This document shows, piece after piece, positions 14,614 to 23,806 of a stretch of DNA of 64,000 bases (within the stretch, counting starts at the first letter, position 1; every line of letters begins with the position of its first letter). Under the pieces are notes generated by a model. That model saw only the letters and a program-made list of their open reading frames with translations. It did no database searches and had not been told where the DNA came from. The DNA comes from Palsa-465 sp963800475. GTDB taxonomy: Bacteria > Actinomycetota > Thermoleophilia > Solirubrobacterales > Solirubrobacteraceae. Where the stretch lies: the NCBI GenBank assembly GCA_963800475.1, contig CAWDAZ010000002.1, positions 1-64,000 on the forward strand, given 5' to 3'. Made by a program: the position numbers and the translations under genes.

Positions 14614-17040
14614 TTGGCGGACCAAAATGGCGCCCCGGAGCGCTCCAAGCAGCAGACAAGTTATGACGCCCAGGACATCACGGTCCTGGAAGGGCTCGAG
14701 GCGGTTCGCCGCCGGCCCGGGATGTACATCGGGTCGACGGGCCTTCGTGGTCTGCACCACCTCGTATACGAGGTCGTCGACAACTCGGTCGACGAGGCGC
14801 TGGCCGGCCATTGCAGCGAGGTCGAGGTGACGATCCACCCGGACGACTCGGTGACCGTGACCGACAACGGCCGCGGCATCCCGGTCGCCGTGATGGCGAA
14901 GGAGAAGCGGCCGGCGGTCGAGGTCGTGCTCACCGTGCTGCACGCCGGTGGGAAGTTTGGTGAAGGCGGGGGCTACAAGGTGTCGGGCGGGCTGCACGGG
15001 GTCGGCGTATCGGTCGTCAACGCACTGTCCGAGCACCTCGACGTCGAGGTGCGTCGCGACGGGTTCATCTGGACCCAGTCCTATGAGCGCGGCAAGCCGC
15101 TCGGCGACCTTCAGAAGGGCGCCGCCACCAAGGACACTGGCACGACGATCACGTTCCTCTCCGACGCCGACATCTTCGAGACGCTCGATTTCGATTTCAC
15201 GACTCTCGAGGAGCGGATGCGCGAGACCGCCTTCCTGACCAAGGGCCTCAAGATCACGATCGTCGACGAGCGCGGCGAGGGCCACCGCGCCGAGTTTCAG
15301 TACGAGGGCGGGATCGTCGACTTCGTCGCCTACCTCAACGAGAACAAGGAGCCGATCCACAAGAAGGTCGTGTCGTTCTCGGGCGAGAGCAACGAGGGCG
15401 CCGTCGAGGTGGCGATGCAGTGGAACTCCTCCTACCAGGAGTCGGTGTTCGCGTTCGCCAACAACATCAACACGCACGAGGGCGGAACCCATCTCAGCGG
15501 CTTCCGCTCGGCGCTCACGAGCGCGCTCAACAAGTACGCGCGCGACAAGGGCGAGCTCAAGGAGAAGGACGAAAACCTCTCTGGAGAGGACGTCCGCGAG
15601 GGGCTCACCGCGGTGATCTCGGCCAAGCTCGCCAATCCGCAGTTCGAGGGCCAGACGAAGACCAAGCTCGGGAACCCCGGGATGCAGGGCTTCGTCCACT
15701 CGATCGTCAACCAGCGCCTCTCGGAGTTCCTCGAGGAGAACCCGCAGGACGCGCGCTCGATCATCCGCAAGGCTGTCCAGGCCGCGCAGGCCCGCGCCGC
15801 AGCGCGTAAGGCCCGCGACCTCACGCGGCGCAAGTCGGCGCTCGAGAACTCCCGGCTGCCGGGCAAGCTCGCCGACTGCTCGGTCAAGGACCCGGCGCTG
15901 GCGGAGATCTTCGTGGTGGAGGGTGACTCCGCCGGCGGCTCGGCCAAGCAGGGGCGCGACCGCTCCACGCAGGCGGTGCTGCCGTTGCGGGGCAAGATCC
16001 TCAACGTCGAGAAGAGCCGGATCGACAAGGTGCTCCAGAACCAGGAGATCCAGGCGCTGATCACGGCGATCGGGACCGGCGTGCGGGACGAGTTCAACAT
16101 CGACAACGCCCGCTACCACAAGGTGATCGTGATGACGGACGCCGACGTCGATGGCGCCCACATCAGGACGCTCGTGCTGACGCTGCTGTTCCGTGAGATG
16201 CAGCCGTTGATCGAGGCCGGCTACGTCTATATCGCCAAGCCGCCGCTCTACCGGTTCAAGGCCGGCAAGACCGAGCGCTACATCGAGAAGGAGTCCGAGC
16301 TCGAGCACCTGCTGCTCGACGGCAAGCTCGAGAAGTTCCAGATCTTCGACCGTTACAACAAGCAGTTCCCGCTGACCGAGGCGCGGTGGCAGAAGTTCGG
16401 CAGGCTGCTCAAGCAGTACGAGGGATGGGCCTCCGCACTGCGCGCGAGCTTTGGCCAGGAGCCGGTGCAGTTCGTCGAGGAGTCCGGGATCCTGGACGAG
16501 CGGATCGACGACGCCGATGCGTTGCTGAAGCTGATGAATCGGCCGTCGACCAACGGGCACCCTTACACCACCGAGGTGCTCTCCGAGGATCCGATGGAGA
16601 TCGTGGTGCGCGCGGTCGAGGTCGACAGCGGGCTGGCGCGTACCCACCGCTTCCGCCGCTCCCTGCTTGACGCGCACGAGTACCGCCAGCTGCTGCGAGT
16701 CCACGAGCAGCTCGTCGATACGGCCGGGACGCCGCCGTTCACCGTCAAGCTCGGCGACCAGGAGGCGCAGGCGCTGACGTTCAGCGCGTTGCGCGACGAG
16801 GTCCTACGGCTGGCTCGGCGCGGTGTCGAGGTCAACCGCTTCAAGGGACTGGGCGAGATGGACCCGGCACAGTTGCGTGATACGACAATGGATCCGTCGC
16901 GCCGGACGCTTGTGCGCGTGACGATCGAGGACGCCGCCCAGGCCGACAAGGTGTTCTCGATGCTGATGGGCGATCCGGTCGAGCCACGCCGGGCGTTCAT
17001 CGAAGAGAACGCACGGCTCGTGACCAACCTGGACGTGTAG
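14614..17040 (+). CDS. gyrB: DNA gyrase subunit B
   Basis: This 808-residue ATPase subunit of gyrase introduces negative supercoils with GyrA. It shows the GHKL N-terminus (VLEGLEAVRRRPGMYIGST, VTDNGRGIPV), the Toprim EGDSAGGSAKQGRDR near residue 436 and DADVDGAHI near 509, and a C-terminal RFKGLGEM segment. A stretch of about 150 residues between Toprim and the C-terminus (KLEKFQIFDRYNKQFPLTEA and following) is longer than in minimal GyrB. TTG 14614 is supported by GGAGG five bases upstream. gyrA follows after four bases. Confidence 0.96.
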   Translation: MADQNGAPERSKQQTSYDAQDITVLEGLEAVRRRPGMYIGSTGLRGLHHLVYEVVDNSVDEALAGHCSEVEVTIHPDDSVTVTDNGRGIPVAVMAKEKRPAVEVVLTVLHAGGKFGEGGGYKVSGGLHGVGVSVVNALSEHLDVEVRRDGFIWTQSYERGKPLGDLQKGAATKDTGTTITFLSDADIFETLDFDFTTLEERMRETAFLTKGLKITIVDERGEGHRAEFQYEGGIVDFVAYLNENKEPIHKKVVSFSGESNEGAVEVAMQWNSSYQESVFAFANNINTHEGGTHLSGFRSALTSALNKYARDKGELKEKDENLSGEDVREGLTAVISAKLANPQFEGQTKTKLGNPGMQGFVHSIVNQRLSEFLEENPQDARSIIRKAVQAAQARAAARKARDLTRRKSALENSRLPGKLADCSVKDPALAEIFVVEGDSAGGSAKQGRDRSTQAVLPLRGKILNVEKSRIDKVLQNQEIQALITAIGTGVRDEFNIDNARYHKVIVMTDADVDGAHIRTLVLTLLFREMQPLIEAGYVYIAKPPLYRFKAGKTERYIEKESELEHLLLDGKLEKFQIFDRYNKQFPLTEARWQKFGRLLKQYEGWASALRASFGQEPVQFVEESGILDERIDDADALLKLMNRPSTNGHPYTTEVLSEDPMEIVVRAVEVDSGLARTHRFRRSLLDAHEYRQLLRVHEQLVDTAGTPPFTVKLGDQEAQALTFSALRDEVLRLARRGVEVNRFKGLGEMDPAQLRDTTMDPSRRTLVRVTIEDAAQADKVFSMLMGDPVEPRRAFIEENARLVTNLDV

Positions 17041-17044
17041 AGCA

Positions 17045-19585
17045 ATGGCCACGATCGACACCATCGGCGGCGGCAACATCGAGCCTCGCGGGCTCGAGGA
17101 GGAGATGCGCTCTGCGTATCTCGACTACGCGATGTCGGTCATCGTCGGCCGCGCGCTGCCCGACGTGCGCGACGGCCTGAAGCCGGTCCATCGCCGGGTT
17201 CTGTTCGCGATGAGCGAGGCCGGGCTCCAGCCCGGGCGCTCGCGCGCCAAGTCCTCGCGGATCGTCGGCGATGTGCTCGGCAAGTACCACCCGCACGGCG
17301 ACTCGCCCGTGTACGACACGCTCGTCCGTCTCGCCCAGGACTTCTCGATGCGCTACCCGCTCGTCGACGGCCAGGGCAACTTCGGCTCGATCGACGACGA
17401 CCCGGCAGCCGCGATGAGATATACCGAAGCGCGCCTGGCGCCGATCGCGCGCGAGATGCTGCGCGACCTCGACCAGGACACGGTCGACTTCGTTCCCAAC
17501 TACGACGGCAAGAACCAGGAGCCGCTGGTGTTGCCGGCGCGGTTCCCGAACCTGCTCGTAAACGGCTCTGCGGGGATCGCCGTCGGGATGGCGACCAACA
17601 TCCCGCCCCACAACCTGCGTGAGACGGTCGACGCGGTGATCGCATACATCGACGACCCCGAGATCGACATCGAGGGTCTGATGAAGCACATCAAGGGTCC
17701 CGACTTCCCGACCGGCGGAGTGATCCTCGGGAGCTCCGGCATCCGCGATGCGTACGCGACCGGGCGCGGCCGTGTACGCCTGCAGGCGCGGGCGCACGTC
17801 GAGCCGCTGTCTCAGGGCAAGGAGGCGATCGTCGTCACCGAGCTGCCCTATCAGGTCAAGAAAGGCGGCGAAGGCGGCCTCATCCAGAAGATCGCCGACC
17901 TCGTCCACGACAAGAAGATCTCCGAGATCTCGGACATCGAGGACCACTCCAGCGACAAGGGAATGCGCTTGGTGATCGAGCTCAAGCGCGGCTCGATCCC
18001 GAAGGTGGTGCTCAACAAGCTCTACAAGCACACCCCGCTCCAGACCACCTTCGGCGTGAACATGGTCGCGCTCGTCGACAACGTGCCGCGCACGCTGTCG
18101 CTGCGCGAGGCGATCGGCCACTACGTCGATCACCAGCGCGAGGTGATCGTCCGCCGCACCAAGTACGAGCTTCGCCGCGCCGAGGAGCGCGCGCACGTGC
18201 TCGAGGGCCTGCTGGTCGCGCTCGCCAACCTCGATGAGGTGATTGCGCTGATCCGATCCTCGCGCGATCCCGACACGGCCCGCAACGCGCTGGTGCAGAA
18301 GTTCGAGCTGACGATGATCCAGGCCGGCGCGATCCTCCAGCTGACGCTGGGCCGCCTGACCGCGCTCGAGGCGGACAAGATCAAGGAGGAGCACGCCGAC
18401 CTGGTCGAGCGGATCAAGGAGCTCCGCGAGATCCTCGGCGACGAGAGCAGGATCTTCGGCCTGATCAAGGACGAGCTGCGGGAGATCGCCGCCGCCTACG
18501 GCGACGAGCGCCGCACCGAGATCACGTTCGCCGAGGGCGAGATCGACATCGAGGATCTGATCGCCGACCAGCAGATGGTGATCTCGATCACCAACTCGGG
18601 CTACATCAAGTCGCTGCCGCTCTCCACCTACCGCCAGCAACGGCGCGGCGGGATCGGGGTGACCGGAATGGAGATGAAGGACGACGACTACATCGAGCAT
18701 CTGTTCGTGTCCTCGACGCACGACTACTTGCTCTTCTTCACCAACCGCGGCAAGGTCTATCGGCTCAAGGTCTATGAGCTGCCCGAGGCGTCGCGAACGG
18801 CGAAGGGGCGCGCGCTCGTCAACCTGCTGCCGCTGCGCGAGGGCGAGCGCGTCCAATCGGTGCTGTCGACGCGCGACTTCTCCGAGGGCAAGTACCTCGT
18901 GTTTGCGACCCGCAAAGGCCAGATCAAGAAGACCGAGTTCAAGGCGTACAACACCCCGATCAAGGCCGACGGGATCATCGCGATCAACATCCGCGACGAT
19001 GACGAGCTGATCGCCGTGAGGCGGACGAGCGGCAACGACACGATCATCATGGTCTCGCGCTCCGGCCAGGCAGCTCACTTCAACGAGAGCCAGGCGCGCC
19101 CGATGGGACGCGACACCAGCGGCGTGCGGGGAATGAACGTCTCGCAGAAGGACAACGCCGTCCTGGCGATGGACGTGGCACGCGACGACCAGGAGCTGCT
19201 GGTCGTGACCGAGAACGGCTACGGCAAGCGCACCCCGATCCCCGACTATCCGATCAAGGGTCGCGGGACGATGGGCGTCAAGACGATCACGCTGACCGGG
19301 AAGAAGGGGCAGCTCGCCGGCGCGCTGGTCGTGCGCGAGCACCAGGAGCTCGTGTTCATCTCCCAGAACGGGATGGTGCAGCGCACCTCGGTCCGCGGCA
19401 TCAACCGCTACGGGCGCGCATCACAGGGTGTCCGCGTGATGAACCTGCGCGACGACGATCAGGTCAGCGCGGTTGCGCTGGTGGTCGAGTCCGAGGCCCC
19501 GACGGCGGCCAAGGTCGTCGAGAACCGCGACGCCGCCGCCGACCCCGGCCAGGTCGCCGACGACGGCGACGCCGGCGCGGAGTAG
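17045..19585 (+). CDS. gyrA: DNA gyrase subunit A
   Basis: This 846-residue breakage-reunion subunit has its catalytic tyrosine in AAAMRYTEARL near residue 126, the quinolone-region HPHGDSPVYDTLVRLAQ, and a C-terminal pinwheel whose GyrA box is QRRGGIG near residue 532. The C-terminal domain has the usual repeated blades (YLLFFTNRGKVYRLK, YLVFATRKGQIKKTEF). The last 35 residues are Ala/Asp-rich. It is co-transcribed with gyrB. It ends three bases before a convergent gene, with no terminator between. Confidence 0.96.
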   Translation: MATIDTIGGGNIEPRGLEEEMRSAYLDYAMSVIVGRALPDVRDGLKPVHRRVLFAMSEAGLQPGRSRAKSSRIVGDVLGKYHPHGDSPVYDTLVRLAQDFSMRYPLVDGQGNFGSIDDDPAAAMRYTEARLAPIAREMLRDLDQDTVDFVPNYDGKNQEPLVLPARFPNLLVNGSAGIAVGMATNIPPHNLRETVDAVIAYIDDPEIDIEGLMKHIKGPDFPTGGVILGSSGIRDAYATGRGRVRLQARAHVEPLSQGKEAIVVTELPYQVKKGGEGGLIQKIADLVHDKKISEISDIEDHSSDKGMRLVIELKRGSIPKVVLNKLYKHTPLQTTFGVNMVALVDNVPRTLSLREAIGHYVDHQREVIVRRTKYELRRAEERAHVLEGLLVALANLDEVIALIRSSRDPDTARNALVQKFELTMIQAGAILQLTLGRLTALEADKIKEEHADLVERIKELREILGDESRIFGLIKDELREIAAAYGDERRTEITFAEGEIDIEDLIADQQMVISITNSGYIKSLPLSTYRQQRRGGIGVTGMEMKDDDYIEHLFVSSTHDYLLFFTNRGKVYRLKVYELPEASRTAKGRALVNLLPLREGERVQSVLSTRDFSEGKYLVFATRKGQIKKTEFKAYNTPIKADGIIAINIRDDDELIAVRRTSGNDTIIMVSRSGQAAHFNESQARPMGRDTSGVRGMNVSQKDNAVLAMDVARDDQELLVVTENGYGKRTPIPDYPIKGRGTMGVKTITLTGKKGQLAGALVVREHQELVFISQNGMVQRTSVRGINRYGRASQGVRVMNLRDDDQVSAVALVVESEAPTAAKVVENRDAAADPGQVADDGDAGAE

Positions 19586-19588
19586 CGC

Positions 19589-20473
19589 CTACTCGCAGTT
19601 CGGCCGCGGTATTACGGCGGCCGGCTCACCCGGCCTAGCCTGCGAGCGCTCCGCCCCGTCCTGGTCCTCCGCCCCGTTTCTCCCGGCTTCCGCTGCCGAG
19701 GCTTCTTCCGCAGCGGCCTGCTCCTCCGCGCGCACTAACTCATCCGCTACCTCCCGTTCGCGCAATACCACGTCGGCCGCCGCGGCGATCTGGTCGTCAG
19801 ATCTCGGCCCGGTGCGGTCGAGGTACCAGTGGCGGTTGATGCTCGCGAACCACTCGATCGTCGTCCTTCCGTCTTCGCCCTCCCGCTCGTATGGGATCAG
19901 GCCGAACCGGCTGATCGTCCGCTGACCGCCGACCTGATCCGAGTAGAGCAGCTCTACCGAGATCACCTCGCGATTGTCGATGGCCGCGGCGCAAGCCTGA
20001 TAGGTGGGATCGTTGCGGTCGCGGAGGGCGCCCTGCCACATCCCGATGTCGCCAGCCGGAATGTAAAGGTCACGAGTTTGGAGCCGGAACTGGTCCTCGG
20101 GCGCGTGGTCTGGCGCGACACGGACAGACTGAAGGCCGACCGTCACGTGCCAGCCCTGGCACACCCCGATGCCGGCTCCGACGTTGCGCAGACTCATCGC
20201 GAAGTAGACGCTGCCGTCGTGTTCGGCGACGCCATGGCCGCCGGCGGCCCGGACCCAGTGCCCCTCGACGAACATGATCTTCTGGACCGGATCGTCGAGC
20301 CGCGACTGAGTGAAGATCGGGCGGCGCTGCTCCTGTAACGCCAGCTCGGAGATCCGGGCGGAGCGATTGGACGAGCGCACGGCGGCGAACGTCGCGACCG
20401 CAAGCACGAGCGTGCCGCCCGCCGTCGCCAGCGAGGAGATCGTCGCCCAGTCGGTCGCGATCGGGGCCAGCAT
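19589..20473 (-). CDS. Membrane-anchored protein of unknown function
   Basis: This 294-residue protein has one N-terminal transmembrane helix (ISSLATAGGTLVLAVATFAAV, about residues 12-32) followed by a basic SSNRSARISELALQEQRRP. A soluble beta-rich domain has conserved-looking FAMSLRNVGAGIG and DNREVISVELLYSDQVGGQRTISRFGLIPY. The last 60 residues are Ala/Glu-rich. I recognise the layout from hypothetical actinobacterial proteins but know no function. It converges on gyrA with a three-base gap. Confidence 0.6.
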   Translation of the reverse strand: MLAPIATDWATISSLATAGGTLVLAVATFAAVRSSNRSARISELALQEQRRPIFTQSRLDDPVQKIMFVEGHWVRAAGGHGVAEHDGSVYFAMSLRNVGAGIGVCQGWHVTVGLQSVRVAPDHAPEDQFRLQTRDLYIPAGDIGMWQGALRDRNDPTYQACAAAIDNREVISVELLYSDQVGGQRTISRFGLIPYEREGEDGRTTIEWFASINRHWYLDRTGPRSDDQIAAAADVVLREREVADELVRAEEQAAAEEASAAEAGRNGAEDQDGAERSQARPGEPAAVIPRPNCE

Positions 20474-20499
20474 CGCGGCTCAGTGTCCCACGCGCGGCG

Positions 20500-21153
20500 T
20501 CACGCGCGGCGCGCGCGAACCAGGAACCCGCTGCGTCCCGGGGAGCGGATCTCGACCCCCGCGAAGCCGGCACCCTGCAGCATCGCGCCGAGCCCGTCGT
20601 GGGTGTAGTTGAAGATCGGACAGTCGCCGATCCACTCGTATCGCACCTTGCGGACCGGCCCCTTGATCAACGACCACGACGGAAACGACCCGACCATCGA
20701 GCCGCCATCGGCGCAGTGCTCATACAGCCTGCGCGCGAAGCTGCCCGGGTTCGGGAGGTAGTCGAACAGCCCGAGCGCGAGCACGACGTCGAACCGCGCG
20801 TCGATGGGCGTTTCCAGGAAGTCTCCGCATACGAGCTCGACGCGATCCCCGAACCGCTCGAGCCGCTGCTCCGCCAGCCCGATCATCGGCTCCGAGAAGT
20901 CGATCCCGAGATAGCGGCCCGTCCCGGCCTCGATCACCAGCTCCCCGATCCGTCCCGAGCCGCAGCCGACGTCGAGGATGCTCGGCTGCGAGTACGACCG
21001 GACGGTCTCGACGGCCAGTTCGCGGCGTCGGAACAGACCCGGCCGCAGTATCCGGACGAGGAGCCGCTCGTCTTCGTACAGGTCGTCGAACTCGCGGGCT
21101 TTGGCCCGGAACCGGTTACGAACGCGCTGCGGCGCCTCCGCTGAGCTGGACAT
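20500..21153 (-). CDS. Class I SAM-dependent methyltransferase
   Basis: This 217-residue protein has motif I ILDVGCGSGRIGELV, YLGIDFSEPMIGLAEQRL (motif II) and FDVVLALGLFDYLPNP (motif IV/post I), a clear Rossmann methyltransferase. The C-terminal half contains FNYTHDGLGAMLQGAGF, typical of small-molecule or lipid/glycan methyltransferases. The substrate is not identifiable. It overlaps the end of the upstream deacetylase gene by 38 bases, so the two are probably co-expressed and may act on the same glycan. ATG 21153 was chosen; ATG 21165 is possible. Confidence 0.75.
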   Translation of the reverse strand: MSSSAEAPQRVRNRFRAKAREFDDLYEDERLLVRILRPGLFRRRELAVETVRSYSQPSILDVGCGSGRIGELVIEAGTGRYLGIDFSEPMIGLAEQRLERFGDRVELVCGDFLETPIDARFDVVLALGLFDYLPNPGSFARRLYEHCADGGSMVGSFPSWSLIKGPVRKVRYEWIGDCPIFNYTHDGLGAMLQGAGFAGVEIRSPGRSGFLVRARRA

Positions 21154-22000
21154 ACGCCTCACCATAGGGGATCAGGGGGTGGCGTTCGGCGATCGCGCGA
21201 AGCACCCGCGGCGCCCGGCGGCGCGCGGTATTGCGCTGTATGGCTCGCAGCCCGCCGTGGACCCGCGCCGCGAGCGGAGTTCCGGACGGCAGCCGCGGGT
21301 GAAGTGTCTCCGGGTCGAACTCGTACGGGTGTACGTACAGGCCGGCCATCGGACCTGCCTCGCGGAGCCCGTGCAGCACGACCGCCGTCGGCATCGTCCC
21401 CCAGTACGAGGGACCGCCGACGGGCACACGCCGGCCGAGGGTGTGCCACACCGCGACCGGCAGCTCCCACAGCTCGCCGCTCGAGACCCGAAGCGGCCGC
21501 GGCGATCCCGACCCCGCCTTTCTGCCGCGCAGCCGCGGCGAGTCGTGCTCGCTCGCGTCGTACTCGAAGCCCTCCGCGGCGAGCACGTCATGGGCCCACG
21601 GGCAGCGGTCGTCGATCGAGAACGCCGGCGCGCGGTAGCCGCGCGGACGGTGCCCCGCCGCCCGCTCGATCGCGCCGACCGCGGCACGCAGGTCCGCCGC
21701 GAACTCCATCGCGGTCTGGCTGTGAACCGGCAGGTGGGCATCGCCGTGACACGCGATCTCGTGCCCGGCCGCAGCGACCGCCGCGAGCAGCTCGGGATAG
21801 GAGCGCGCCGCCATTCCCAGCACGAAGAAGGTCGAGCGCACCTCGAGCGCGTCGAGCAGCTCGAGCAGCGCCTGGGTCTGGCGGCCGAGGGCAGGGCCCG
21901 TGTCCCGCCAATTGGAGGCTCCGACCCGTCGCCGGACGAGCTGATGCCAGTCCTCGAAGTCGACGCTCATCAGCAGCGGCGTGCGGGCGTCGGCGCTCAT
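21116..22000 (-). CDS. Polysaccharide deacetylase (NodB family)
   Basis: This 294-residue enzyme carries the NodB-type metal site: the first Asp in MSVDFEDWHQL, then HEIACHGDAHLPVH with the metal-binding histidines, and the RPRGYRAPAFSIDD arginine motif. The SVDFEDWH start is shared with exopolysaccharide-linked deacetylases (XrtA/DUF3473 type). It would remove N-acetyl groups from a glycan. The MYVHPYEFDPE-like segment (GLYVHPYEFDPETLHPR) supports that subtype. No signal peptide is seen. ATG 22000 is preferred; an open frame starts at 22021. Confidence 0.8.
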   Translation of the reverse strand: MSADARTPLLMSVDFEDWHQLVRRRVGASNWRDTGPALGRQTQALLELLDALEVRSTFFVLGMAARSYPELLAAVAAAGHEIACHGDAHLPVHSQTAMEFAADLRAAVGAIERAAGHRPRGYRAPAFSIDDRCPWAHDVLAAEGFEYDASEHDSPRLRGRKAGSGSPRPLRVSSGELWELPVAVWHTLGRRVPVGGPSYWGTMPTAVVLHGLREAGPMAGLYVHPYEFDPETLHPRLPSGTPLAARVHGGLRAIQRNTARRRAPRVLRAIAERHPLIPYGEAYVQLSGGAAARS

Positions 22001-22059
22001 CGCCGGGCGAGGTTCGCACAAGAGCCGTCAACTCGGTTCGCTAACCTGCACGGCACCAG

Positions 22060-22122
22060 AGAAAGGAGGTGGTCCGTCTGTCTGAAAGTGTTTGCGGGAC
22101 CCTGGAGGTGTCCGGCCGCTAG
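22060..22122 (+). other. Extended Shine-Dalgarno with a 14-residue ORF
   Basis: AGAAAGGAGGTGGTCC (22060-22075) can pair along 16 consecutive bases with the 3' tail of actinobacterial 16S rRNA (GGATCACCTCCTTTCT), with one G-U pair. Eight bases after GGAGG, a CTG (22078) opens the short frame L-SESVCGTLEVSGR that ends in TAG (22120-22122). Downstream the sequence can fold (CCGCTA/TAGCGG, then GGGACTAGTCCC) up to a terminator hairpin. No normal protein gene fits, so this is a candidate leader-peptide or structured small RNA transcript of about 210 nt. Confidence 0.45.
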
Positions 22123-22235
22123 GTCGGAGCTGGCCCCGCTTAGCGGAGTCCACCCGAGGCACCGTCGAGGCGAGCGCCGGGACTAGTCCCTCCGGCATCG
22201 ATCGGATCGTCTCGATCAAGTCCAGCCAAAGAAAC

Positions 22236-22268
22236 ACGAAGGGCGCCGGTGTCGACGGCGCCCTTCGT
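22236..22268. terminator. 13-bp perfect-stem terminator hairpin
   Basis: ACGAAGGGCGCCG (22236-22248) pairs perfectly with CGGCGCCCTTCGT (22256-22268) around a seven-base loop. On the reverse strand it is followed by a T-rich TGTTTCTTTGG, which fits termination of the leftward HNH gene. On the forward strand it closes the short unit at 22060. It is probably bidirectional. Confidence 0.75.
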
Positions 22269-22289
22269 CGTTAACGCGTGCGAGGGCCC

Positions 22290-22856
22290 CTAGGCCGCCA
22301 GGTACTGGTGCCAGGCCGTCGGAATCGTCGGGCTCGACACGTGGATGAAAACGGTCGCGTGCGGCTGGCGCGGCTGCTTGAGCAGCCGCATGCCCGCTTG
22401 GCGGGGAAGCGCGTCGCCCTTCCGGCGATTGCACGGCGCGCACGACGCCACGATGTTCTCCCAGCTGGACGGCCCGCCCTTCGACTTCGGGATCACGTGG
22501 TCGACAGTCAGGTTCGAGCGTGCGCCGCAGTACTGGCACGCCCAGCCGTCGCGTGCGAACACCGCGCGCCGTGTGATCTTGCGGCGGTGCGTGTCGCGCG
22601 GGATGCGCACGTAGGTCACGAGCCGGATCACGACCGGCCGCTGCATCGACCGGCTCACGGAGCGGAGGTCCCACTCCGCGTGCTCGATGACCTCGGCCTT
22701 CTCCTTCAGCAGCAACACGACCGCCCGTCGCACGGTGCAGACGTTGATCGGTTCGTAGGTCGCGTTGAGGACGAGCACCCGGCCACCGTCACGTCCGCGT
22801 CGCTGGTGCTCGAGTGGCGACGCGAACCCAACTGGGCCTGGCCGTGTGCTGTCCAT
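22290..22856 (-). CDS. HNH endonuclease-family protein
   Basis: This 188-residue protein has a C-terminal HNH/McrA nuclease module: FARDGWACQYCGARSNLTVDHVIPKSKGG, then WENIVASCAPCNRRKGD, giving paired zinc cysteines and the catalytic H in the DHV motif. The N-terminus (RVLVLNATYEPINVC) is shared by a widespread single-copy actinobacterial family of unknown biological role. A TACACT hexamer ends ten bases before the ATG with no ribosome site, so a leaderless mRNA is likely. The hairpin at 22236 terminates it. Confidence 0.85.
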   Translation of the reverse strand: MDSTRPGPVGFASPLEHQRRGRDGGRVLVLNATYEPINVCTVRRAVVLLLKEKAEVIEHAEWDLRSVSRSMQRPVVIRLVTYVRIPRDTHRRKITRRAVFARDGWACQYCGARSNLTVDHVIPKSKGGPSSWENIVASCAPCNRRKGDALPRQAGMRLLKQPRQPHATVFIHVSSPTIPTAWHQYLAA

Positions 22857-22902
22857 GGCTGGCGCCAGTGTAGCGGGGGGATATCCCGTCTCTGGCTAGG
22901 AC

Positions 22903-23784
22903 TCAACCGGCCGGAAAGGAGCCCAATACCCGCACAACCTCGACGTGGCGTCGCAATTCCAACAACGCCTCGGCGACGTGCGGGTCGGTGTCCCGGCCCT
23001 CCAGGTCGAGGAAGAACATGTAGTGACCGAGTCCCTGCTTGCGGGGGCGAGACTCGATCCGGGTGAGGTTCACATCTCGCGAAGCGAACTCCGAAAGGCA
23101 CGCGACCAGCCACCCCGGCGCGTCGGCTCCTACGCCCCAGAACACGACCGCGGTCTTCCATGCCCCGCGCGCGGCCGCGGTGCTCCACGGATTGCCCGGC
23201 GGCGTACCGGCCCGCGCCAGCCACACGAACCGGGTCTCGTTGTCGGCCACGTCTTCGACGCCGCCGCGGATCACGCGTGCGCCGTACCGCTCGGCCGCGA
23301 CCTGGTTTGCAAGCGCCGCCCATGGGCCGTCGTGCTCGGCCACCAGCCGCACCGCGTCGGCGGTCGAGCTCCCCGCCAGCACGCGCGCGTTCGGCAGCCG
23401 GGTGCGGATGAACCGCGCGCACTGGGCGGTCGCCTGTGGGTGGGAGACCACCACCTCGATCTGGTCGAGCTCGAGCTCGTCGCGCGCGATCAGGCAGTGG
23501 CGGATCGGGTGCACCACCTCGCCGATGATCGCGACGTCCTCTGTCTCCAGCGCCAGCGCGTCGAGGGTCGCGTTGACGGAGCCCTCCATCGAGTTCTCGA
23601 TCGGGACCAGAGCCCGATCCAGGTCCCCGGCGTGGACCCCCATCACCGCGTCGTAGATCGTTGGCACCGGCACCGCCTCGATGCGCTCGTCGCCCGCGCC
23701 CGAGTCGATCCGCGAGCCCCCGACCGCGTCGATCAGCGCCTCGTGGGTGAACGTCCCCTCCGGGCCGAGATAGCCGACGCGCAT
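22903..23784 (-). CDS. pheA: Prephenate dehydratase
   Basis: This 293-residue enzyme converts prephenate to phenylpyruvate in phenylalanine synthesis. The dehydratase domain shows GYLGPEGTFTHEAL, LVPIENSMEGSVNATLDAL and a DNETRFVWLAR motif corresponding to the TRF signature (about residue 180). A C-terminal ACT domain carries LTRIESRPRKQGLGHYMFF, the phenylalanine-binding ESRP motif, so feedback inhibition is expected. It is the monofunctional form without chorismate mutase. It is followed by HNH in the same direction. Confidence 0.93.
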   Translation of the reverse strand: MRVGYLGPEGTFTHEALIDAVGGSRIDSGAGDERIEAVPVPTIYDAVMGVHAGDLDRALVPIENSMEGSVNATLDALALETEDVAIIGEVVHPIRHCLIARDELELDQIEVVVSHPQATAQCARFIRTRLPNARVLAGSSTADAVRLVAEHDGPWAALANQVAAERYGARVIRGGVEDVADNETRFVWLARAGTPPGNPWSTAAARGAWKTAVVFWGVGADAPGWLVACLSEFASRDVNLTRIESRPRKQGLGHYMFFLDLEGRDTDPHVAEALLELRRHVEVVRVLGSFPAG

Positions 23785-23806
23785 CGCGGGACCGGCGCGC
23801 TCGCCC

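Noticed and set aside
14536..16704. 722-codon leftward open frame opposite gyrB
   Set aside because: Its composition (Leu/Arg/Val/Asp-rich, no domain) is what the complement of a high-GC gene gives; gyrB on the other strand is unmistakable.
16997..19342. 781-codon leftward open frame opposite gyrA
   Set aside because: Antisense shadow of gyrA with no motif or ribosome site.
22178..22197. GGGACTAGTCCC palindrome as an operator
   Set aside because: It lies inside the putative structured transcript and is more simply an RNA hairpin.
22092..22274. 60-codon TTG-started frame through the terminator hairpin
   Set aside because: It reads through a 13-bp terminator stem and lacks a family match; the extended ribosome site points to the shorter frame instead.
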